From the NCBI RefSeq assembly GCF_963662255.1, contig NC_085046.1:137903762-137967761 (forward strand): DNA of 64,000 nucleotides, in the 5' to 3' direction. Under the pieces are notes generated by a model. It searched no databases and was not told the DNA's origin. It saw only the letters and a program-made list of their open reading frames with translations. The stretch is from Cinclus cinclus. Its lineage: Eukaryota > Chordata > Aves > Passeriformes > Cinclidae. Each line of letters begins with the position of its first letter. The first letter of the stretch is position 1. A program made the translations under genes and the position numbers. Below, piece after piece: positions 51,466 to 63,306 of this stretch.

Positions 51466-54400
51466 GTGAGAAAACATTGTTTGTTCTATATACTCAACTT
51501 GGCCATGTTTTTATCACTGACTGCCAGTGTATATAGACTCAGGAGGTGCCTTAAGACGTTTGGAAAACAAGATTAAATTGCTCTGAAAAGGACAATTGGT
51601 TGAAGAAGTGAGTTCTACACGTAATATACCTGCTTAGTCCTGTACATTAAGTGAAATTCAGAAATGCTGAGTTGTCATTGCCCCCACAATAAAAAAGCTC
51701 TAAATATGCTTACTAATTATGTTTTCTTTTATGTATAATGAAGATTGTTCATAGGTTGGTTATGTTTCTCTGTTTATGTTAAACATATGGGGAGTAAATT
51801 TAGAGGAATTTTCATTGATCTTTTTCTGTAATATTTACCACCTAAAACTGTTTTGTATTTTTGTTAGGGAAAATGACATAATCTTTATTTTTGTCTACTT
51901 ACTGAGATAATATTCTGTTGTGCTTTCTCTGTGGAGACTACGAGATAAATAATGACTCCCACTCCTTCTGTATTTTCATGACTCTTGAGTCACTGAATTG
52001 CGTGGCCTGGGACTGAGACACAAAATCTCAACCCCAGTTACAACAGCATCATATTTAAGCATTGTGAAGACATTCACTGAAAAGTCAGAGGGGTTGACAA
52101 TGACCAAAGTGTAGAATAGATGAGGGTGTTTGACAGCAGTGATTGAACACATAAAATATGTAATTTTGCTAGTAAAGAAAATAAAAAATTCAGTGATTGC
52201 TATGGGAAAAGTGCGATTGTCTTATTTTAAAATGTACAAACACTTGTCTGATATCTTTATTTATTTCATGTGACAGAAACTTTACTGTAGTATTTTTAAT
52301 GTTTTGCTTCTCTAAGTTACCAAATGGTGTTACTTACCATACTGCAACATATCAAGACAGACTGGCAAAGCTGCAGGAACATCTTCGTCAGCTATCAATA
52401 CTCTTCAGAAAACTGAGATTAGTCTATGACAAATGTAATGAAAACTGTGCTGGGCTCGATCCTGTTCCCATAGAAGTAAGTACCTTTATTGATGTATAAA
52501 TTACAAATCAGAATAACCCCTCTGCATAGCAAATCATCCATCTTCCTCAGTTGCAGGAGACTGATGACAAGTTTTAGTGATACTGGAATTCAGTGGACTG
52601 AATTCTGTTTATTAATTAGATCTTGTTGAAAGATAGTCAAACTTCAGTGTCTAGTTGACATGGTGTTCTGTCATAGGTTGGACTTGGTCTTAGAGGTCTT
52701 TTCCAGCCTAATTGATTCTGTGAAAGCAAATTTAATATAAAATTTTAAACTTTTTTCCTCTGGCTTCTTGGTACCTTTGCCAATTTGTTTCCGCTAGTTA
52801 AAAAAAAAAATAGAAAAAAAGAGGATCAGGGCAAATATTTTACAAGAAGTGGGAAAAAGTATGGAAAAAGCCTGCCTCAAGCTCTCACCTGTCAGCCTGG
52901 CTCCTGAGTAATAAGTATTATTTACTTTTTCTGGCAAATAGTCTGTGCCTCCATAGTTCTGTCACTCAGCTATTCCTAACCTGCTGCCAGTATGAACCAA
53001 ACCTAAATGTATAGTGGTGATAGAAACGTTGCAACATAAAACTTTTAAGGAGGAGGATTGGCCAAAGTTTTTCTGACTAATACTGCTGTTAGCCATGAAA
53101 TCTTAAATGTCATCTTCCTCATGAGTTGTTTCTAATTTCTAGTAATACTCTTAAGTTCTGGGTTTTGTTACAATTTGAGATGCTTCTGCTCTGTGTAACC
53201 AGAACTTTGAAATTCTTTAATTACTGAACTCTGGATTCTGAGGCAACTTTATTAACAGAATTTGACTGTCCACTGGATCTTAATCGTATAGGAATTATAT
53301 TTGAAGTGTGTATCTCTTAACTAAATAGGAGTAAAGAAATGAAGAAGTCCATTCTGTACAGTTCATTTTAAACTACTCTTTCAGTTAACAGTCACAGACT
53401 TTTGACAAGGGTTTCAGAGAAATGTATCTGGAAACCTGACAGCAAGCAAGGGAATAGTTTTCCCATTTAAGAAAATAAACCTGTTTTCACTATGTTGACT
53501 TGTGTGCAATAACCAAATATTTGCATCCTCTTCAAAAGCTTTTAATGTCTTTATCCAATATCAGTGGAATGACGTGGGGTTGGGTTGCTTTTTTTTCTAT
53601 AACTTTTCACTTTTTTTTCCTGTTATGAGGGTGGAAAATAATCTCTGTAGAGAAAATAAGTAGTCACTTCAGACTCTTTTAATGCAAGGTTTCACTTGCA
53701 TAACTTAATCACAGCAGAGTTTTTTACTGATAGTTGGGGTATTTTTTTAATCTTCTTAGTCTTCTCTGAATATAGTAGATGCCTGCCTCCCTGCGTTTTT
53801 ATTGGTTAGTGTGAATGACAGTGGCACATCATTGCTGTTGGATCAGTTTTCTTAAATTCTTCTTCCAGTAGTTCAATAATAGTCTCAATTGTATTATTTA
53901 GTGGCTGATATTCTAACCATGTTTTACAGAATATCAACAAAACTCTTTATTTTTGCACAGTAAAGAGAACCGTACTACTGTGTAATAGAAAGCTAATAAA
54001 GCTTTCTGTTAACCAACATAGCAAGGCATGAGATGATTGTAAAGATCTGCCTATAAAGATTAAATTTCCTGCTTCTTTTGTGTATTAGGTATAGTTCTGC
54101 TTCTCTTTGTAGGTTTGTTTCTTGGGTTTTCTTTTTCATCTGCTGGAGTCCCCTGCATTCATCTATTACCTTTTCTGAAAGATTGAGAGGTTTTCGAAGG
54201 AATTATTCTTCTATCAGAGAGTTTTTTCCAAGAGCATATAGCAGCCCCACTATTTCTTCTTTATGGTCTGCAAATGTAGTAAGTGGTCAACATTTACTAC
54301 TTTTTTCACAGCAGAGTTTAGTGTGGTAGCTTTTGTCCATTTTGCTAAGCTTAATAAGAATGGCTGCAAAAATTTTTGTATAGGAGGAAATTATATTTTT

Positions 54401-55568
54401 AGTGGGTTAAATCAAAGTAAGTTATCCATCAGAGTGCTGAAGTCACTGAATGCTTTTTGTCATATTACATCCCAACCTAAGAAGTTAATATGCACTTGAT
54501 GAGCAGCTTGCTCCCAGGCTTTTAAACTAATGTCTTCTTGCTCACTTTTATCAATATTAGTCTTCCATTTGTCTGTAGTGTATTTGTGAACACGGATCTA
54601 TTTGTGCATAGTTCAGGACAGAAGAAACAATGTCAGACTATGGACTTCATGATGTATTACCTTTTAAGAAATTGTTAGTAGCTTGGGAGTGTTCTGACAC
54701 AGAAGCAAGTATTTGTTTTGTATCTAGTATGTTTCTTTTCGATTTATTTTTTTTAGGAAGGAAACTTACAGTAGTATTCATTTAGAAATTCTGTATCAAG
54801 GAATTTTGGCTTTGTTGAAGCTTACAGAAAGACATAGCACTGTGGTCTTCTGTCTAAACCAAACTATGATTCTGAGGAGATCACAGTGAGAAATACTTAC
54901 AGAAAAACTCATTTTTTTTAGGTAACTGTGGGCCTGGTCTTAAGAATAGCCAAAGAGGCTCATTAAAATAGCAAGTCATAACTAGAGTATTAACCAAGTA
55001 GCTACGTAAAGCCAGTCATATTTGTGTTCAGTATATCACTAAAATTCTTTTTCGTAACGGTAACTTCGTGTTTGGGGTTTTATTTCTTAGTGTGGAATAG
55101 CAAATTTTAAAATCCCAATCTGCAGAATTCAAAACTATAAGGAATATCTATAATAAACATCTTAAAATGGAAAGACTGGCTTCTGCCTGCAGTTATGAAA
55201 TTTCTTTGGTCTGTGCTTGGTAATGTGTGGGATTGTGTCTTTTTGAAGTGCATTGTTTTCCTGGAGAACCAGCTGAGATAATTGCAATGCCTTTAGGTTT
55301 GAGGTGGCAAGAAGGCTTCTCTCCACTTTCTCTTGGGCACTTAGAACCTGTGGAGAAATGGTAGTACTGTATGTATTTCCTGGATTTGATTTTTTTCTTT
55401 TTTCCCTATTTTTTCTTTTTTCTTTTTCTCTAAAGCTGATGTTTCTTGTCTTCACAGCAACTTATTCCATATGTTGAAGAAGATGGCTCCAAGCATGATG
55501 ATCGTGGTGCTGCAAGTCAGCTTCGTTTTGCTAGTGAAGAGAGAAGGGAAATCATGGAAGTAAATAAG
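51292..55568 (+). CDS. MED30: Mediator complex subunit 30 (MED30), exons 1-3 of an expected 4, 3' partial
   Basis: MED30 is a metazoan subunit assigned to the head module of Mediator, the nuclear co-activator that links transcription factors to RNA polymerase II. Joining 51292-51465, 52317-52475 and 55458-55568 gives 148 residues in one frame. Clear family landmarks are MSTPPLAGAG at the start, VNTASLCRIGQETVQDIVFR (residues 27-46), the helix around LLRNMQLPNGVTYHTATYQD, the coiled-coil-like stretch near residues 75-98 with FRKLRLVYDKCNENCAGLDP, and QLIPYVEEDGSK followed by FASEERREIMEVNK. The human protein has 178 residues; the missing C-terminal ~31 should come from an exon right of the window. 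All three splice donors are GT and both acceptors AG, all phase 0. ATG 51292 is the first in-frame ATG after the upstream stop and has G at -3. No disabling change was seen, so the gene is presumably functional. Confidence 0.96.
51466..52316 (+). other. MED30: MED30 intron 1 (851 bp)
   Basis: GT-AG intron, from GTGAGA to TCTCTAAG. AT-rich, and I see nothing else in it. Confidence 0.93.
52317..52475 (+). CDS. MED30: MED30 coding exon 2
   Basis: 53 codons from LPNGVTYHTATYQDRL to GLDPVPIE, with acceptor TCTCTAAG|TTACC and donor GAA|GTAAGT. This is the most conserved part of the protein, including FRKLRLVYDKCNENC. Confidence 0.97.
52673..52725 (+). mobile_element. Short CR1 3' terminal fragment in MED30 intron 2
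   Basis: ATAGGTTGGACTTGGTCTTA, then GAGGTCTTTTCCAGCC and ATTGATTCTGTGAAA, is the last 50 bases of a CR1 element. Confidence 0.6.
53800..54600 (-). pseudogene. Decayed coding-like stretch of unknown origin, antisense in MED30 intron 2
   Basis: On the minus strand, 54597 to about 54185 reads in one frame with three internal stops. It includes EDISLKAWEQAAHQVHINFL and FLLSLAKWTKATTLNSAVKK. The reading then shifts frame near 54225 and continues with one stop to about 53935, including FADHKEEIVGLLYALGKNSL and VIDECRGLQQMKKKTQETNL. A third stretch, to about 53806, contains KTWLEYQPLNNTIETIIELL. Stops are fewer than I would expect for DNA this AT-rich, and the residue mix is protein-like. I cannot name the family: a retrocopy or part of a mobile element are both possible. 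The opposing caution is that T-rich introns give A-rich antisense strands whose translations look coiled-coil-like. Confidence 0.35.
55458..55568 (+). CDS. MED30: MED30 coding exon 3
   Basis: 37 codons from QLIPYVEEDGSK to REIMEVNK, with acceptor TTCACAG|CAACTT and donor AAG|GTAACA. The segment DDRGAASQL in the middle is the variable part; both ends are conserved. Confidence 0.96.
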
Positions 55569-58500
55569 GTAACAAAGTTGAAATTAATTTGCATAAACTA
55601 AGAAATGTCATTTTCACATTACAAAGCCTAAATTTCTAGATTGCTGTACTAAATACATGTGTGATGAATACCATCAAAACTGGAGATAAATACTTTTTAT
55701 CTATAAATGTTTCATTATTGAACTTTTAGTTAAGCAATGGTTTTTCAGCGGTGCCTCTGGCAGTAGAGTTTAGGTCTCCTAACAATTCTAACTTGTGTCT
55801 CCTTCAGAACAGACACGTATCCTTATGAATACAGTGTGTTATGTTTATGTGTAACCTTCTAGATATTGACAGTACAAACTGAACTAAGGTGCCATTGAAT
55901 TTACTTACCTTCAGAACTTACCTTAGGTGTTAAAGTAATTGATATGGAGCACCAGATGTGTAAATATTATTACAATTATGTGAGTTGGTAAAGAATTTTT
56001 AGGACTACCTTCGGTATTATGACAGTTTGAAGAAGACTGTTCCTTTTGTAAAGAGGAACGTTTATTGAATCTTGGCACATTCAGAAAAAAAAAGTACTAT
56101 GAATTTATAAATGTTATATGAGTTAAAATGTTAAATTTTCAGTTTGAATGCATTGTGACTGGGTGCAATTACTGAAGAGGGATTCGAATCTAAAAATAAT
56201 TATGCTGTAGTAAAAGGTAACGTAATATGGAGATTAAAAATACATAGTTTTACCAGACCACAGTTTTGAACATTGTTTCTTCAATCTGTAAATTACAAAG
56301 ATAGGATTAAATAAATATTTCTACAGCTGTAGTATCTACAAATGCTCAGTAAAAAGGAGTTACAATCTGCAAAATTAACCAAACAAAAGAAATAGATGAA
56401 TAAAATGTTTGTTTATTTATTGAATGAATAATTTATGGATTTTTGGCTTTTTAAATATTTCCAATGTTTTAATTTGTCTTCCACTATCATACATGTATTG
56501 AATTTTTCATAACCCATTTATTTAGAAAAATGCATGTGTATTGTACAGGAGAAAATGAAGACTATGGGAATTTAAGAGAAATGCAGTTGTCAGCTGTCCT
56601 GTTACAATCTTTCTCTTCAATGCTGATGTAGCAGGGTTGTATATATTATATTGTATTTAATGTTGTACTGTGAATTTATGCACATTTATTTGCAATCTTT
56701 AGGTATTAATAAGCTTAACTGTCCATACTCGCTGTGGTTTTAATAGTTCTACGACATGGTTTTGCCCTTGTTGTTGTACTTGTATGCTAATATGATTTTA
56801 AACCTCCTTGGTATGATCTTGTGAAAATAATTTCATAAATTTTTATGAAGCATTCTGAACCTTAAACAGGTTGATGGTTTTACAGGACCATTGGTAGCAA
56901 ACTGGTAATTAAGAATGCATTGAAATCTTAAGGTAAATATAGGCTGAAATCCTGTATTCATACTTAAATGCTTAGACCTTATTTCCAGGTTTTCCACACT
57001 AAATCTTCACAAGATAGTTGAACTTTCTCTAGTATTCTTGTGGACAAATACTTAGTAACTGTAGCAAAAGGAAGTTGAACTTCTTTTTTGAAAGTTCACT
57101 GATTTTTTTCTTTTGTCTCCCTCCAGTTGTATAAGCATATCTATTACCATTTTCGAAGTTCAAATTTTAATATATTACAGACTAGAAAATGCTTTTACGG
57201 CTAGAAACTTAAAATTTTTTTTTTTTTTTCCTTTTCAAAGAAAAATCACTAGAATCAGATAATTGATCTAATTTCTAGCACTGGCTGCTGGCTTCAAGGG
57301 GGCTTGCTCTGTTCTTAGCTGGCACACCTGAGCTCTTCAGTCGTCTCTAGTGTGTAATGTCCACTTCCATCTCAATTTGATGAATTAATTATAGGAAAAT
57401 TTCAGTTATACAAAATATTGCTAAAAATACTGTGACAGAGAAACCAACATGATAGTTAAAGAAGCTTTTTATATTCTTGACCAAATCTTTTCTTCTGTCA
57501 GCTCCTTGTCTTGTTCTCACCTCATCCATTTTGCTGTGATAAGCATTATTTTTCTCAGTCTTCCACATTTTTGGTAACAAAATGTCACTATTGCAATAAC
57601 ACAAGACTTTTGACACTATTGTCATATTTGAATTAATTCTTAGACCTGCCACGGATCTCCTGATTTTGCCCTTCTTGCTGTGATATCCCAGCCAGTCTGA
57701 TTTCTATGGTGTCTCTCAGACACTAACTGCCCCACAATGTGGAGCACTGCCAAAACTAGTAGTAGCTGTTATAAACCTTGTGGATCATACATTCTTACAC
57801 TAAAATGTCCTCGTTCCATGAACCACTGACTTGAAAAACAGTGTCTGGGAGGGAAGCATCCTCAGTGAAGGAGGAGGGGAGCATCAGGTACTTCCTATGC
57901 TCACCATCTTGTTCATGGGGCAGGAGAACCTGTTGATGTATCAGAGTTCCTAAAAACTGCAGGAGCTTTTTGTGTTGGTTTACTGTGATACCTTTAGGTC
58001 TTAGTTATTCTGCTATATTGGAGCTACGTTTTAGGTCAGAAAGTTTAATGTGTTGACCTTTGTTATGTAAGTACTTGTCTGTTGATTTAAAATATAGATT
58101 AGTTTGCAAGGCAACAAATTTCTGTACTAGTAATTCATTAATAATTAGCAACTGTAGGTTTAAATAAAACATATTAAGCTTTATAACACAAGGGACTTTT
58201 GCCCACAATAAGAAGCTTGTACCACTATTACAAAACCATTTCTTGAGCACTGACTACCTCTGTCTCTTGTCTTAAACAATTCTCTTCTGCAGTTTCCAAA
58301 AATGTAGCTGATGCTTTTTTATCTGTATCTGCTTTCTGGGCTTGTAAATTGTTGAGGTGGGTGACTTTTTTTTGGAATAAATTACTGTTCCAGAATCAGT
58401 TTAGCATTTCAATTGGTCTTCTAGTAGATGTCTTGATTCAGTTTTCATTTAAATTAATCAATTTGCATCAAGTGGAAGATGTTACCAAGATTTCTTCTCT

Positions 58501-59279
58501 TCTGTTCATGGTTTTCAAGTGTTCAATGTTCCATCTATTAAATTTTTTACCTTTTAAGTATAGAATCATCAGTATTCTTTTCAAGATGTCAGGCCCACCT
58601 TCAGTCTGTGGTCTTGTAGTATATTTGACAGGACTTGAAACAGAAATACCAAATAAAAAATTAAGAGTGATTTAATCTGTTTTGCTGCCTTATCAGTGAT
58701 TTTCTTTACTGCTTGCTTTTAGAAATGGAACAAGTACAGCTTAGATTTCATTCATGCCATAGATCTGGTTTCAAGGAAACACTTAGGAAAACTATCATAT
58801 AATTAGTAGTGTAAGTACACTTGGGTGAAAACAAAGCAAAATAGCATTTGGACATTCCAGGTAGCACTTTAGAAAACAATCATATTTGATATTCTTAACT
58901 AATGTTTGTTCAGTGTTTAACACTGATCTTGCTAAGAGAGTAAAAGACTATCTACATGACAGACTTTTAAGTTAAGCTGTAACAAGTTTAGCTCTGGGCT
59001 TTTTTTGATAGCACAAACATTGTGCCTTGCAGCTGATGCTTTTTAAGACTATGCAGAAAACCTAAATTTCTTTTAAACTACCTTTCACACTATTAGTATG
59101 TCCTTTAATTGGTTTTATATGTGTAGAGTCCTTTTTCACCTAAAATATGAGTGTGCACCAAGGTACACTTTGGCAAGACACCTTCTGGGTAGGTTAATCT
59201 GCACTGGAGATAATTTAATGATTTTTTGAGTACCCAAATTGACTCTCTGCAATGGTAGAATGAGAGGAATTTAGGCTCA

Positions 59280-60720
59280 TGGAACATCTGGAGATTATCT
59301 GGTTCAGCCCCCAGCCGAAGACAGGGTCAACCAGCAAAGTTAGATCCAGCTGCTGCAGTTCCTGTCCATGCTCCATCGTTTCAAATATCTGCAAAGATTG
59401 AAAATCTGTCTTTTCTGGGCCCTTCTCAAGGGTTAACTTTTACTGTGAAAGTTTTCCTGATGTTACATAGGAATTTTCTTTGTCATAACTTGTATATTTA
59501 CTGCCCTTCGTCCTTTTTGCTGCATATAGTCAAGAAGAGTCCAGCTTTGTCATTTCTGTGAGCTTCATTAGGTGGCTGAAGATAGCGCTGTGGTCCTGTC
59601 CTTTGGCCGTCTCTGCTTGAGATTAAACAAACACAGCTTTTATCGTTGTGGTGGCCTTCCACTAGGCATTATCCAGTATGATAGCGCTTTGTACTGATCC
59701 CCAAATTGCACAGTCATTCTCTAGAGCCAAATAGAGGAGAGTATGAGAGGTACTCACCTGATCTGACACGTACACTCCTGCTAATGTAGGGCAGAGTGCA
59801 GTTTGTCTTCCTTGTTGCAAAAAAGATCTGCTGATGAGTCATGTTTTTAAACTTGTTAGAAAATTACAAAAAGGACCTCAGATCCATTTCTGCAAATGTC
59901 ATTTCTATTCAGTCAGCCCTCCGCCTGTGCTGTTGTATGAGTTTGTGTGTGCAGATGTAGGATGTTGTTTTAACTGAAGTTCCAGAGATAGGTGTTGTCT
60001 TGTCTTTACCACCTGTTGAGGTTCCTCTGAATCTGACATCTTATCACTGAGTATATTCTTCGCTTTCCCCTGTTTGGCTTCGTCCACCAATTTGATAACT
60101 ATGATATGGTGATTAGTTCATTAAGTGTGGATTAGTCATTAATGAGGATATTAAGAATATTCACCTTAGTATCAATCCTGAGAAACTTCAAGAGTGACAA
60201 ACTAGCACTTAGTCTTAATACTGATGATCCCAGCATTTAGAATCCCATAGTCCAGCCAGTTTTCCATCAACCCAGTAATTCACCTATCCAAACTGCATCT
60301 CTCCAATTTGCTCAAAGGCAATGAGAGGCTGTGTCAAAAGCCTGACTAATGAATGATTTTACTTAATGAAAGTGAAGAAAATCTCCTCCTCTCCCCTTGC
60401 CACACAACCAGTCATTTCTCAATAGAAAGCTATTGTGTTGGTCAGGCAACAGGCATCTTCAGGAAATCCAGTATGATTGTTCCCAGTCACCTTATCATTA
60501 TGTGTCCAGGTATGACTTCCAGAAGGATTTACTGAACAGCCTTTCTGGAGTCAGGAGCTAAGCTGAGTAGCCTATAGTTTTCTGGATCCCCTCCTTGTCT
60601 TTTTTGCAAGTGAGTTGAAATATTTTCTTTTTCATCAGGAGCATATCCCCCCTCTCCAATAGAAAATAGAGTGGTCTTGTTACGTCCTACGCCGTCTTTC
60701 TCAGCATTCAGATGCACTTT
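59280..60720 (-). mobile_element. CR1 LINE, antisense to MED30, with decayed ORF2
   Basis: Read on the minus strand, this is about 1.4 kb of CR1. It starts with reverse-transcriptase coding: 60650-60540 gives KRQGGDPENYRLLSLAPDSR, matching the CR1 motif KEDPGNYRPVSLTSVPGK. It runs through the rest of ORF2 and into the 3' region; on the + strand 'GGAGATTATCTGGTTCAGCC' marks the 3' part. The antisense text AGAGGCTGTGTCAAAAGCCT and 'AGCCTATAGTTTTCTGGATC' is typical of CR1 ORF2. It is heavily mutated and dead. Confidence 0.85.
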
Positions 60721-61626
60721 TATTCCAGATAATTAATTATTTCCTTTTCAGTTTTGTGTAAAAAGTTGCGCACAAAAATTTTCACGCTGCGTTCTGTATC
60801 AAAACCATATCACGCTTACGAAGTTGAAAAAAGTTAGGAAAAGGTGAGCATAAAGCTGCCTGTAAAATCCCAATTGTCCCCTTTTGTCCCCGTATAGAGG
60901 TATATTATACAACCTTTATTGCATTACCACATTTGGTTCCTCTTTCCCCCTTCCCACTTTCTATTCTGGAAGAGTCCTTTGAGCTATCCTGCTTTTGTGG
61001 CAGACTAGGCACTATTTAGATTGAATCAGATTGTAGTAAATAAGATTATAAACATCCTGGTTTGTGTATTGCATAACTGGCATTAGACTCTTGAGTAAGC
61101 AGGGAATTTGGGAATGAGAAGGAGTGATTTATTGTCTGTAGTGAGTAACCAAGGCAGCTCTTGGGAGCTGAGGTTTTTTTTTTCTCTGCCACAAATTATC
61201 TGTGGTAGTTCATTCTTCCCCTTATGGCTCGTGATATCTTTGAATATGTGGGAAGCTGTTAAAATATAAAGTTTGGAGATGAACATGAATCTTAAATGTC
61301 TTTGGACAAAGTTGGCAGCACTGCAGTTTTATCTGTAGTGTTCATGTGACTGAGTTTGCCATCTATAACTGAGGATCATAGATCTGTGGGATTTTCATAT
61401 TAAGAATGGGGATGTAACCCTGAGAAGTGTGGTGGAGAAGCACCTTGGGGAATGAATAATTCCATTACAAGCTGCAGAGCTTAGATGGTAGTCAGTAAAT
61501 AAGAACTCAGACCTCATTGTTGAACGATAAATAATTGGTATGAAGCAAACATCCATCTATTTGAATGAAGGTGCTTATTCCTCTCGAAACAACAGATCTG
61601 ATAAATACAATCCTGCCTGGGTCAGT

Positions 61627-61631
61627 AGGTG
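61627..61631. repeat. Target-site duplication, left copy
   Basis: AGGTG directly before the LTR, identical to the copy at 62082-62086. Confidence 0.85.
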
Positions 61632-62081
61632 TGTACTGGTTTGAAAAGAAAAACCAGTGAGACTTCAAGTCAGTAATACAATTTTTAATAGGGAAGAGAA
61701 AAAGGAAAAACAAAATACATGCAGTAATAAAAAATAAAACCACGGACAGAGTCAGAATACAACCTGATACCCTGTCAGTCAGGGTGCTGGTGCAGTTTTC
61801 CTCCAAAGGGTCCAGCGATGATGTGGAAAAAACCTGGTTCTTCCTCTGGAATCCAGTGGAAAAAGGCTGCCTTTGGCGATCTAAACCTCAGTTTTTATCT
61901 AGGTAGGAAAGGCTTGGCTCATCCTCCTGGCTGGAGCATCTCCCAATGGGATGATGTAATTTTATCAGTTATACAGTAGGACTCAATGGCCCATTAACAG
62001 AAGATACTTCCCACAGAGATAAGGATGATCACCCTTCTCAGATGGTAATAGAATATGTATCTTGAGTTGTAAACCAGGACA
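61632..62081 (-). mobile_element. Solo endogenous-retrovirus LTR with 5-bp target duplication, antisense in MED30 intron 3
   Basis: On the + strand it runs from TGTACTGGTTTGAAAAG to GTTGTAAACCAGGACA. On the minus strand it therefore begins TGTCCTGGTTTACAAC and ends CAAACCAGTACA, and the polyadenylation-type word CTATTAAAAATTG lies near its end on that strand, which sets the orientation. It is 450 bp and flanked by identical AGGTG at 61627-61631 and 62082-62086. A 5-bp duplication is typical of ERVL and also seen in ERVK groups. No internal retroviral sequence remains, so it is a recombined solo LTR. Confidence 0.88.
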
Positions 62082-62086
62082 AGGTG
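62082..62086. repeat. Target-site duplication, right copy
   Basis: AGGTG directly after the LTR, identical to 61627-61631. Confidence 0.85.
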
Positions 62087-62779
62087 AAAAGTATTGAGCT
62101 TGCAGCAGAGTGCAGGCTATGACTGATACTTCTGTTTGTTTCAGGAACACAGGGTTACACATGCAGAAGGAGCAGTTTTCCTTTCAGCTGTCAGGTGAGG
62201 AGCAAGGCAGAACACTCAAGTCTCTCATTTTTGTTAAGTGTAGAACAGTCATGCCTGTGGCTGACATCAGGAAAAGCTGTAGATACTGGACAGTGAGTGT
62301 GTTCATGTTAATTGCACAGCAGTCACTGTATTAGCGATGAATATTTTTTATCCTTTTGGAAAAAAATATTCATAGATTGATATATGACTTTATTATGATG
62401 GAAAATGAGCCTTGGTATCAGATGAGCAGCCATAAGGTAAGACACCACTTTGCAGCTTTAAGAGTTCGAGCAAAGTGTTGAGGGCACTTTTTCCATCATA
62501 TTTTTTCCCAGCAATGTGCATATAACATATGCTATATGCATATAACATTGCAATAGTCTCTTGACTACCAAAAGAAAAAAGAAAAGAGCAGGTTTTTCCA
62601 GTTTCATACTTCAGAGATTTCATTTTGAAGGATTCATTTAAATAAAGAACCGTATAAATGTCACCTTCCAATTACAGAGATTGCATTTCTGTAGAAATTT
62701 CTTGGGCTTGACTTTCCTGGAAACACAGAGGTCACTGTCACCTTCATAAGGTTTTCAAGAATCACTTCCTATTGCAGTT

Positions 62780-63306
62780 CAATGGTCAGAAGGAGTAACA
62801 TGAGTATTGTGTCCAGCTCTGGGTTCCTCAGCACAGGAAAGATATGGACCTGTTGGAGTGGGTTCAGAGGAAGGCTACAAAAATTATCAGAGGGATAGAA
62901 CACTTCTGTTATGAGGAAAGGCTGAAGAGTTGAGGCTGTTCAGTCTGAAGGAGAGAAGACACCAGGGAGATCTTACAGCAGCCTTTCAGTATCTAAAAGG
63001 GACATATAAGGAAGATGAAAACAAACTTTTTAGCAGGGCCTGTTGCAATAGTGAAAGGGGTAGTAGCTTTAAACTATAAGAAGGCCGATTTAAATGAAAT
63101 ATAAGGAAGACATTTTTTAGGCTGAGGGCAATAAAACACTTGTTCTGGGAGGTGGTAGATGTCCCATCCCTAGGAGCATTCACAGTCAGGCTGGACCAGG
63201 CTCTGAGCAACCTGATTTAGTTGAAGATGTCCCTGCTCATTGCATGGTTGGACTAGATGACCTTTAAAGGTCCCTTCCAACACAAACTGTTCCACGATTC
63301 TATATG
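62780..63306 (+). mobile_element. CR1 LINE 3' end in MED30 intron 3
   Basis: Block order as in CR1: GTGTCCAGCTCTGGGTTCCT, 'GGACCTGTTGGAGTGGGTTC', 'TATGAGGAAAGGCTGAAGAG', CTGTTCAGTCTGAAGGAG, 'GGAAGACATTTTTTAGGCTG', GGGAGGTGGTAGATGTCCCA, and the terminal 'TGGTTGGACTAGATGACCTT' with TTCCACGATTCTATATG. Same orientation as MED30, opposite to the copy at 59280-60720. Confidence 0.88.

Larger units (their letters stand above)
52476..55457 (+). other. MED30: MED30 intron 2 (2,982 bp)
   Basis: GT-AG intron, with a long polypyrimidine tract at about 55385-55430 before the acceptor TTCACAG. It contains a short CR1 end and a minus-strand coding-like stretch, both listed separately. Confidence 0.93.

Noticed and set aside
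55162..55455. Minus-strand frame of 97 codons rich in Q, L, K next to MED30 exon 3
   Set aside because: It overlaps the exon 3 polypyrimidine tract, whose antisense gives lysine/arginine/glutamate runs. The rest is coiled-coil-like but too short to support a gene.
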